Translations under genes and position numbers: made by a program
Assembly (NCBI GenBank): GCA_964465915.1
Contig: CAYXMJ010000058.1
Location: forward strand, 1-15,550
DNA from: CAVPHV01 sp964465915
GTDB lineage: Bacteria > Actinomycetota > Acidimicrobiia > Spongiisociales > UBA5794
Direction: 5' to 3'
DNA: 15,550 nt
In this document: positions 6,762-12,425 of the stretch, one piece after another
How the letters are laid out: each line of letters starts with the position of its first letter
Numbering within the stretch: position 1 is the first letter of the stretch
Notes under the pieces: generated by a model
Seen by the model: the letters and a program-made list of their open reading frames with translations, nothing else
Database searches by the model: none
What the model was told of the DNA's origin: nothing

Positions 6762-8737
6762 GTCGCGTCGACCGGTCGATCGATGGCTCGCAGGAACCGA
6801 ACCGCCCGCTCGCGGTCTGAGGTACGCAGCAGCCGTGGCAACGAGGCGATGATGCGCCGCCCGTAGCCCTTGCCCGTTAGCCGAGGGTCGAGTACCGCAA
6901 CCACCCCGCGGTCGCTTTCGCTGCGAATGAGGCGGCCGGATCCTTGGGCGAGCAGTATTGCCGCCCGGGGCAGATCTACCTCTCCGAAAGGCGAGCCCCC
7001 CCGCCGTTCGACTGCCTCGCGGCGCGCTTGCATCAGGGGCTCGTCTGGGCGGGCGAACGGGAGTCGATCCAGGACCACCAGCGACAACGAAGGGCCGGGC
7101 ACATCAATCCCTTCCCAGTAGCCCATGGTCGCGACCAGGGTCGCAGACTCTTCGGACGAGAAGGCTTCGATCAGACGACGCTTCGGCAGCTCGCCCTGTG
7201 CCAACACCCGGAACGGGCTCCCCGCCAGGCGATCGGCGATGCGTTCGAGCATTGCGTAGCTAGTGGTCAGCACCAGGGCCCGGCCCCCTGCTGCGCGGGT
7301 GAGGAGGACCACTTCGGCGCACGCCGCCTCCTTCCACTCCTCCGTCCGCGGGTCGGGGAGGTCGGACGCGACATAGAGCAGTCCTTGTCGCTGGTAGTCG
7401 AAGCTGCCCGGGACTCGCAGACCATCGTAGGTGCGCCGCACCGGATCATCGACGTCGACGAGGAACGGGTCGTCCTCGTCGTCCTCAGCCAGGAAACCGA
7501 GTCGGGCCGCCACTGGGCCGAAGGACCCGCCGACCGTCAGGGTGGCGCTGGTGAGTATGGCGGGCACGTGGGGGAGCAGCGCAGCAGCCATCGAGGTATC
7601 GACCTCAACCGGGGCAACTCGTATCACCGGGCGAGGGGGCTCGTACCACGACACCCACTGCTCGGGCAGGTCGAGCGCCAGCGCAAAGTCCCCGGCGACG
7701 TGCCCGCCCTGCGTCTTCACCCGGGAGATCGGCCCGGCATCCGGTTGTCCATCGTCGACCCTGCGGAGCGCCTTGGTGGCGGCGGACACAGCTCTTGCTC
7801 CCTGAGCGATCGCAGAGCCGACCTCGCCGCTGCCCGGGTCGAGGCGATCGGCCGGCAAGTCGCGCATCACCCTGGCGAGTTCATCCGCCGCATCTCGCAC
7901 CAAGCGAATGGGATCAGCGCCCTCGCGCCGCACCTCGGGGTCGATCAGCCGCTGGGCGTTATTCGCAAACGCGGTCAGCCGCCCCGGGCCGACGTCGACC
8001 CCGAAGGCCGATGACAACGCCGGCTCGAGTTTGTGGGCCTCGTCGAGGATGACGACTCCGTGCTCGGGGAGGATGCGGCGTCCGGTTGCCAGGTGGAGTC
8101 CGTACAGGTGGTGGTTGGTGATGATGACGGCGGCGCCGCGGGCTCGCTCAAAAGCGGCTTCGGCGAAACAGGACCCACCTTGCGGGCAGCCGGCGGCACC
8201 AGGGCACTCCATCCCAGAAACGGAGACCTCGTACCACGTCGCATCGGAGACCGGCCTGTCGAGATCATCCCGATCTCCCGTCGGGTGCGTGCGCGCCCAT
8301 GGTCCGATTTGCTGGAGATTCTCATCGGTGACGACGGGGAATAGGGTCGGGTCGGGGTCTCGATCCAATGTGTCGCCAAAGCGCTCGGTCAGCTTGGCCA
8401 TGCAGAGGTACGACTGGCGGCCCTTGACGACCGCCCATGTCACGGGCCGTCCGAGGTGCTCGGCGAGGAACGGCAACTCGCTGTAGGCCAGCTGATCTTG
8501 CAGCGTCTTGGTGGCGGTCGAGACGACGACGACGCCTCCTGAGACGATGGCGGGGACCAGGTAGGCCAGCGACTTTCCGGTGCCGGTCCCACCCTCGACG
8601 AGCAAGTGGCGGCGCGCCTCGATGGCGTCGGCGACGGCGACAACCATGGCCTCCTGGCCGTCGCGGGTCACCGCCCCCGGCTTCGCGGCCAGGACTCGCT
8701 GTAGTGCTTCGACGGATCGGCCAGCGAGGGAGGGCAT
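6746..8737 (-). CDS. DinG/XPD-family ATP-dependent DNA helicase with Fe-S cluster
   Basis: This 663-residue superfamily 2 helicase is of the DinG/YoaA type and unwinds DNA 5'-3', with roles in repair and replication-transcription conflicts. Walker A is GGTGTGKS (49-56). Four cysteines in the expected spacing (Cys112, Cys178, Cys184, Cys190) form the 4Fe-4S site. DEAH is at 232-235, TSATL is motif III, and the C-terminal QGSGRLIRSESDRG is motif VI. There is no N-terminal exonuclease domain, so it resembles E. coli DinG/YoaA rather than the Bacillus and Staphylococcus DinG. The ATG at 8737 begins just before the conserved RDGQ (25-28) with a typical N-terminal length; an open frame back to 9028 is not family-like. 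A TACACT hexamer ends six bases before the ATG and there is no Shine-Dalgarno sequence, so the mRNA is probably leaderless. Confidence 0.94.
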   Translation of the reverse strand: MPSLAGRSVEALQRVLAAKPGAVTRDGQEAMVVAVADAIEARRHLLVEGGTGTGKSLAYLVPAIVSGGVVVVSTATKTLQDQLAYSELPFLAEHLGRPVTWAVVKGRQSYLCMAKLTERFGDTLDRDPDPTLFPVVTDENLQQIGPWARTHPTGDRDDLDRPVSDATWYEVSVSGMECPGAAGCPQGGSCFAEAAFERARGAAVIITNHHLYGLHLATGRRILPEHGVVILDEAHKLEPALSSAFGVDVGPGRLTAFANNAQRLIDPEVRREGADPIRLVRDAADELARVMRDLPADRLDPGSGEVGSAIAQGARAVSAATKALRRVDDGQPDAGPISRVKTQGGHVAGDFALALDLPEQWVSWYEPPRPVIRVAPVEVDTSMAAALLPHVPAILTSATLTVGGSFGPVAARLGFLAEDDEDDPFLVDVDDPVRRTYDGLRVPGSFDYQRQGLLYVASDLPDPRTEEWKEAACAEVVLLTRAAGGRALVLTTSYAMLERIADRLAGSPFRVLAQGELPKRRLIEAFSSEESATLVATMGYWEGIDVPGPSLSLVVLDRLPFARPDEPLMQARREAVERRGGSPFGEVDLPRAAILLAQGSGRLIRSESDRGVVAVLDPRLTGKGYGRRIIASLPRLLRTSDRERAVRFLRAIDRPVDATHQTE

Positions 8738-8743
8738 CAGGCG

Positions 8744-8749
8744 AGTGTA
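8744..8749 (-). promoter_or_regulatory. Candidate -10 hexamer for the helicase gene (leaderless)
   Basis: TACACT on the minus strand is a good TANNNT match and ends exactly six bases before the ATG at 8737. This predicts that transcription starts at or next to the start codon. It also suggests that the helicase has its own promoter rather than depending on the CHAD gene 163 bases upstream. Confidence 0.5.
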
Positions 8750-8900
8750 TCGGCCGCCCTTCCACCGCCATTTGTCCAAGCGACGGCCAGTCCATCGCCG
8801 AGGCCGCTCCGACGCCGAAGCGCACCCCATCGGAAGCGTGGACGGCCGACGACGCCTTTGCCGAGGTATACCGCTGGCGCGGTGCCGTTCGAGACCTCCG

Positions 8901-10049
8901 CTACCGGGCGTACCGCTGGTGGCGTTCCCACGACTCCCAGTAGGGAGCGATGCGAGCCGTGAACGTCCGCGGGAGTTCGGCGTAGACCCGGTCGCCGACG
9001 TCAAACGCCGCGGCCTGGAGGGCGGCACGGCGACGGGCGATGGCTGCGAGGAGACGATTCCGATCGAGATCCCGCGAGATGAGCGCTGGCTCGAGGTGGA
9101 TCAGCACGCCGAGGTCGGCAAGATCGTGTTCCATTCCGAGTGACTCGGAGAGATCATTCAGGCTGCGTTCGAGTCCACCGACTACGTCCGGCCAGAGCGG
9201 AGTCAACGCCTCCATTTGGTACCGCAGATACTTCACGCGTTTGCGCCACTCGTGCACGCTCACCTTGTTGGGAACCTGCTCGGCGTCGTCGAGCCGGTTG
9301 CGGCCGAGTCGGTAGACGCGACGCAAACCGGCCTCGAGCGAGGCAAAATGGTTGGGGATGGCCGGCCGGATATCGATCACATCGGTCCCCACCTTGATGT
9401 TCATGACCGGCCATTGGGCGAAGCGGGTGGCCGCACACTTCACGCTGGTGAGTAACTGGGCCATGAGGTCGCGGTCGTCGAGGATTGCGCCGGCGGTCTG
9501 GACATGCTTGGCCTGCAAGTGGTCGCGCAGTTCGGTTGCTGTCGCCGCCGAGATCGCGGATGGTTCCACGGCGAGCAGCGAATCGAGTGTACGAGCCAAA
9601 ACAAACGACTCCCGAACCGGCGAGAGCGCCCGAGCGACATCTCGGGCCACCACATTCTCGGCACGATAGACCTCGTCGCCGAGCTCATCGCGCACCAGGC
9701 GCAGCACCGCCCGGATTCGTTTGAGCGCCTTGCGAGCCTGGTGGACGCCCGTCTCTCTGTCGGGGATCCCTTGCAGGCCGGCGACGGCGATTTCGAATTG
9801 CTCGAGTGCCATGCGCTGCAGGCCGACGGCAAGCGACTCGTTCGGCTGCAGACGCAGCTTGCGGGCCCCGTACGCCGGCTCGGCGTCGGACGGTGGGGGT
9901 GGCGGCTCCGTTGGCTGCGGGTCGGACGGGTGACCGCGGCGTGGCTCGACCCGGTTGCTCGCGTCCTGGGTGCGAAGATCGATCACTACCTCGCTGGTGC
10001 GTTGGGTGTGATCTTTCGTCTCTACTGTTGGCGGTCGATCCGACGGCAC
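8901..10049 (-). CDS. CHAD-domain protein
   Basis: This 382-residue protein is a CHAD domain preceded by a disordered N-terminus of about 58 residues that includes a proline-rich stretch (TEPPPPPSDAEP, 47-58). CHAD domains are helical bundles with conserved His, Arg and Lys. Here the two repeats show VHQARKALKRIRAVLRL (His103, Arg106, Lys107, Lys110, Arg111, Arg113) and VHEWRKRVKYLRYQMEAL (His266, Arg269, Lys270). Known CHAD proteins bind polyphosphate through these basic faces and localise to polyphosphate granules. In many bacteria CHAD is fused to CYTH; here the CYTH gene is separate, on the opposite strand beyond the helicase. The GTG start at 10049 has AGGGGG at 10060-10065 (ten-base spacing) and a TATGCT hexamer further upstream. 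A GTG at 9986 is an alternative start that would remove part of the disordered region. Confidence 0.9.
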   Translation of the reverse strand: MPSDRPPTVETKDHTQRTSEVVIDLRTQDASNRVEPRRGHPSDPQPTEPPPPPSDAEPAYGARKLRLQPNESLAVGLQRMALEQFEIAVAGLQGIPDRETGVHQARKALKRIRAVLRLVRDELGDEVYRAENVVARDVARALSPVRESFVLARTLDSLLAVEPSAISAATATELRDHLQAKHVQTAGAILDDRDLMAQLLTSVKCAATRFAQWPVMNIKVGTDVIDIRPAIPNHFASLEAGLRRVYRLGRNRLDDAEQVPNKVSVHEWRKRVKYLRYQMEALTPLWPDVVGGLERSLNDLSESLGMEHDLADLGVLIHLEPALISRDLDRNRLLAAIARRRAALQAAAFDVGDRVYAELPRTFTARIAPYWESWERHQRYAR

Positions 10050-10079
10050 GCTTGGTAGACCCCCTGGCCTGTCGGCCCA

Positions 10080-10085
10080 AGCATA
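10080..10085 (-). promoter_or_regulatory. Candidate -10 hexamer for the CHAD gene
   Basis: TATGCT on the minus strand fits TANNNT and would give a leader of about 23 bases containing AGGGGG. It overlaps one arm (10077-10082) of a six-base inverted repeat GCTTGG/CCAAGC whose other arm is 10050-10055. This could be an operator, but the repeat is short. Confidence 0.35.
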
Positions 10086-10159
10086 CCGCGGCGGCGCGGT
10101 CCACTCCTTGGCGGTCGCGGCGTGGTGACATGGGAGGATGGATCAAACAGCGGACGGCT

Positions 10160-10175
10160 CCGGGCAAATGCCCGG
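10160..10175 (+). promoter_or_regulatory. Hairpin abutting the VOC ribosome-binding site
   Basis: CCGGGC and GCCCGG pair perfectly around an AAAT loop and end two bases before the AAGGAGG site at 10177-10183. GCTCC at 10157-10161 could alternatively pair with GGAGC at 10182-10186, which would cover the ribosome-binding site. The arrangement could modulate translation, but no known riboswitch class is recognised. Confidence 0.4.
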
Positions 10176-10176
10176 G

Positions 10177-10183
10177 AAGGAGG
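10177..10183 (+). promoter_or_regulatory. Ribosome-binding site of the VOC gene
   Basis: AAGGAGG, a perfect Shine-Dalgarno sequence, lies seven bases before the GTG at 10191. It sets this start over the in-frame GTG at 10122. Confidence 0.8.
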
Positions 10184-10190
10184 AGCACTG

Positions 10191-10973
10191 GTGGGTGTCC
10201 CAGGAGCGTTTAACTGGGTTGACTTGATGACGACCGATCATGTTGGGGCAAAGGCCTTCTACACACAGCTCTTCGGCTGGGATACGCAGGACCAGCCGGC
10301 GGGCGATGCGGGTGTCTACACGATGTTCCTCAGCGACGGCCTGCCCGTCGCCGGCTCGGGGGAGTACCGCTCCGAGCAGCGAGCCCAAGGTCTGCCGGCG
10401 GTGTGGACCAGCTATGTCACTGCGGAGAGTGCTGATGCCACCGTCGCCAGGGCTGTGGAGCTCGGAGGGACGGCGCTCATGCCCGCCATGGACGTGATGG
10501 CGGCCGGCCGGATGGCCATGATCGCGGGACCAACGGGTGAAGTGTTCGGAATCTGGCAGGACGGCATCCACGCCGGTGCCGGTAGGTTCAACGAACCCGT
10601 CTCGCTCACATGGAATGAGCTGGCCACCACCGACCCAGCGGCGGCAGAGGCCTTCTACACAGGCGTGTTCGGCTGGACCACCGAGGTCAGCACCGCCGGG
10701 GTCGGACCGTACATCGTGTTCAAGAACAATGATCGACCCAACGGCGGGATGTACAACATGACTGGGGTCGCTCCCGACGGTGTGCCTCCCCATTGGCTTC
10801 CCTACTTCGCGGTCGCCGATGCGAACGCGACGGCGGCCCAATGCAGTGACCTCGGCGGGGCGCTGCTCAGCGGACCAATGGATGTGCCCGACGTTGGTCT
10901 GATGGCGATCCTGGCCGATCCCCAAGGCGGGACCTTCTGCGTCCTGGAAGCTGCGCCTCCGGCTACGCCGTAG
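10191..10973 (+). CDS. Two-domain VOC (glyoxalase-fold) protein, Rv0577-like
   Basis: This 260-residue protein consists of two vicinal-oxygen-chelate domains (about 7-125 and 137-255), visible as an internal repeat: NWVDLMTTD...AFYTQLFGW and TWNELATTD...AFYTGVFGW. Length and motifs (including AGRMAMIAGPTG and GLMAILADPQGGTFCVL) closely resemble mycobacterial Rv0577 (CFP32/TB27.3), which is annotated as a glyoxalase-type or antibiotic-resistance-type protein of unsettled activity. It should be treated as a metal-binding VOC protein of unknown substrate, probably cytoplasmic as no signal peptide is seen. The start is the GTG at 10191 with its AAGGAGG site. It is divergent from the CHAD gene and is followed by a 14-pair hairpin terminator. 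Confidence 0.9.
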   Translation: MGVPGAFNWVDLMTTDHVGAKAFYTQLFGWDTQDQPAGDAGVYTMFLSDGLPVAGSGEYRSEQRAQGLPAVWTSYVTAESADATVARAVELGGTALMPAMDVMAAGRMAMIAGPTGEVFGIWQDGIHAGAGRFNEPVSLTWNELATTDPAAAEAFYTGVFGWTTEVSTAGVGPYIVFKNNDRPNGGMYNMTGVAPDGVPPHWLPYFAVADANATAAQCSDLGGALLSGPMDVPDVGLMAILADPQGGTFCVLEAAPPATP

Positions 10974-10984
10974 GTCGGCCTGTA

Positions 10985-11023
10985 CGTGAGTGAGCGGGCC
11001 CTCGCGGGACCCGCTCACTCACG
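10985..11023 (+). terminator. Perfect 14-bp hairpin after the VOC gene
   Basis: CGTGAGTGAGCGGG (10985-10998) and its exact complement (11010-11023) flank an 11-base loop, starting 11 bases after the VOC stop codon. No T-run follows, which is common for terminators in high-GC actinobacteria. It is the first of five hairpins in this gap. Confidence 0.7.
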
Positions 11024-11027
11024 GATG

Positions 11028-11067
11028 CGGAGGTGGCTCTCCCCCCTGTTAGTTGAGCCATCCTCCG
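11028..11067. repeat. Inverted repeat with one bulge
   Basis: CGGAGGTGGCTC (11028-11039) pairs with GAGCCATCCTCCG (11055-11067), leaving one unpaired base and a 15-base C-rich loop. It sits directly after the VOC terminator hairpin and may be part of a structured RNA or a second terminator. Confidence 0.5.
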
Positions 11068-11094
11068 TTGCGGCCTGGCCTCACAAGGCCGGCC

Positions 11095-11120
11095 CGGGCG
11101 GTTTGGAAGCGTTCCGCCCG
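11095..11120. repeat. Inverted repeat, 7-bp stem
   Basis: CGGGCGG (11095-11101) and CCGCCCG (11114-11120) are exact complements around a 12-base loop. A smaller GGCCT/AGGCC hairpin lies just before it, near 11078-11090. Confidence 0.45.
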
Positions 11121-11135
11121 TCCCCCCTCAGCCAA

Positions 11136-11160
11136 TCAGACGCGCCAACGGCGCGTCTGA
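11136..11160. terminator. 11-bp hairpin in the tail-to-tail gap
   Basis: TCAGACGCGCC (11136-11146), loop AAC, and GGCGCGTCTGA (11150-11160) form a perfect stem. On the plus strand it is followed by TACAGGAGTTTT, a partial T-run. It could stop transcription from the VOC side, or from the 63-residue membrane protein gene ending at 11219 on the other strand. Confidence 0.55.
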
Positions 11161-11218
11161 TACAGGAGTTTTCTGCGGCGAAACCAAGCCCGCAACGCGC
11201 TGGTTCAGCGAGGCACCA

Positions 11219-11410
11219 CTAGGGCCCGAAGAGGCGCCGGGCTCCCACCGTGGCCGGAACGTACACCACGCCAAACACGATGATGGCGGCGACGGTATCA
11301 GTGCGGTCCGTCGTGGGGCCGATACCAACACCAAGGAAGAAGACGCCGGCCGCGGTGAGTCCGGCGAGAACCGCCAGAAGCGAAACGATGAAGCGACGTT
11401 GCGCCGGCAT
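11219..11410 (-). CDS. Small two-helix membrane protein
   Basis: This 63-residue protein has two strongly hydrophobic segments, about 7-27 (FIVSLLAVLAGLTAAGVFFL) and 38-56 (TVAAIIVFGVVYVPATVGA), joined by a short polar loop GPTTDRTD. The N-terminus (MPAQRR) and C-terminus (GARRLFG) are basic, so both ends are probably cytoplasmic. I recognise no family. AAGGA at 11415-11419 lies four bases before the ATG, which supports it as a real gene. It lies 92 bases downstream of the HdeD-like gene on the same strand, with a hairpin (11453-11472) between, so it may be only partly co-transcribed. Small size and lack of motifs limit what can be said. Confidence 0.65.
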   Translation of the reverse strand: MPAQRRFIVSLLAVLAGLTAAGVFFLGVGIGPTTDRTDTVAAIIVFGVVYVPATVGARRLFGP

Positions 11411-11452
11411 GGAGTCCTTGAAGATCGACTTCCATCTTCATCGGCAGAATTG

Positions 11453-11472
11453 GCCCCCGATCTGAAGGGGGC
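11453..11472 (-). terminator. Hairpin between the HdeD-like gene and the small membrane gene
   Basis: GCCCCC and GGGGGC pair around an eight-base loop about 30 bases after the HdeD-like stop codon. There is no good T-run on the minus strand. It may terminate or attenuate read-through into the 63-residue gene. A second small inverted repeat, GAAGAT/ATCTTC (11420-11439), lies next to that gene's ribosome-binding site. Confidence 0.4.
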
Positions 11473-11502
11473 ATTTGGCTTTTCCTCGCTGGTGAGCGTG
11501 CG

Positions 11503-12075
11503 CTACAGCGTGGCGGAGATCTTGCCGAGTTTGCGGATCTGGAAGGCTCGAACGATGTCGAGAATGCCCTTCATCAGCGCCCAGACCCCGGCGAAGACGA
11601 GCAGCGTGTATGCCTTGGAAATGAAGAACTGTCCGCCGGTCCAGAACCCCATGATGATCATCAAGATGCCGGCAACCAGCCCCAACCACCAGAGTTCATT
11701 GCCGTCCTTGGTAGCGAAGGCTTCGATGGTCCAGACGATTCCGACGATGGCGAACACGAACCCCAGCATGTCGGCCAGCACGGCGAACGCCTCACTCGGG
11801 TTGACCAACGCGACCATCCCGGCGATCCCGAGCACGATCCCAAATACGTACCACAGCCACTTCCAGCCCTCCGCCAACGTCCCGATCACTACGTACTGGG
11901 CGCCGGCGAACATGAACATGAGGCCGATCAGGATGCCGACCGTGCGCACCGAGGCTGTTTCAAATTGCAGGATGATGAGCGAAACGATGATCCAGAAGGC
12001 GCCGAGGACCAGCCAGAGCCACCACCATCGGCTGATGTCCTCCACTACCTGTTGATCGGCCGTTTTTGCATTCAT
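11503..12075 (-). CDS. HdeD/DUF308-family membrane protein
   Basis: This 190-residue integral membrane protein has about six hydrophobic helices. The first two are WWWLWLVLGAFWIIVSLIIL (about 17-36) and the following TVGILIGLMFMFAGAQYVVI. The G-x-x-x-I-x-x-G-x-x-L-x-x-P pattern (GIVLGIAGMVALVNP) is typical of the HdeD family (DUF308). E. coli HdeD is linked to acid resistance at high cell density, but most homologues have no tested role. The ATG at 12075 has GGAGG at 12084-12088, eight bases upstream. The N-terminal MNAKTADQQVVEDISR stretch is hydrophilic and cytoplasmic. It is probably the first gene of a unit with the small membrane protein downstream. Confidence 0.87.
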   Translation of the reverse strand: MNAKTADQQVVEDISRWWWLWLVLGAFWIIVSLIILQFETASVRTVGILIGLMFMFAGAQYVVIGTLAEGWKWLWYVFGIVLGIAGMVALVNPSEAFAVLADMLGFVFAIVGIVWTIEAFATKDGNELWWLGLVAGILMIIMGFWTGGQFFISKAYTLLVFAGVWALMKGILDIVRAFQIRKLGKISATL

Positions 12076-12425
12076 TGGTCAGTCCTCCAGCTCACAGTAC
12101 GCCGGACACCTCATGGGCCGGTCCTTCCGGCCCCCAGGCTACCGTCGCAAGGCCGGGCGCCACGAGTCACGCCCACCGGACAACTCCACAACCCCCTCCA
12201 AAAATGGGTCAACGAGTCGGCAGCACGCCAGGAGGCTAGTGCGCACTACACCAACGGAGCGCATCCGGGCCAACGCAACTAACCAGCCCAAATTGGGTCC
12301 CCCCTAGCGTGATGAGGTCGCGACCACGTACAATGCCGTTACGAGGAACGGAACCTCCCTTTGGACGCCTTGGTGGGCAACGAATCAGGCTGGTTTTGTG
12401 GGTCAGAGAACAGCAGGGGACGGCA
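12076..12425. other. 350-bp intergenic region between divergent genes
   Basis: This gap holds the HdeD-like ribosome-binding site (CCTCC at 12084-12088 on the plus strand). It also holds a perfect seven-pair hairpin GGGCCGG-TCCTT-CCGGCCC (12115-12133), a near-palindrome CCCAAATTGGG near 12287-12297, and a promoter-like TACAAT (12329-12334) followed by a CCGTT/AACGG hairpin (12336-12351). I see no convincing gene in it; open frames here lack plausible starts and protein-like composition. Confidence 0.6.
12329..12334 (+). promoter_or_regulatory. Candidate -10 hexamer for the DivIVA-like gene
   Basis: TACAAT is an excellent -10 match in an otherwise GC-rich stretch. It would give a leader of about 85 bases containing a small hairpin (CCGTT/AACGG, 12336-12351). 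No -35 match is seen at 16-18 bases. Confidence 0.45.

Noticed and set aside
8738..9028. N-terminal extension of the helicase
   Set aside because: The extension is Arg/Ser/Pro-rich without family similarity, and a promoter-like TACACT lies within it, just before ATG 8737.
10122..10190. Upstream GTG start of the VOC gene
   Set aside because: It would translate through the leader hairpin and the perfect AAGGAGG site that serves GTG 10191.
12309..12425. Upstream ATG start of the DivIVA-like gene
   Set aside because: The candidate TACAAT promoter at 12329 lies downstream of it, and the added residues do not match DivIVA N-termini.
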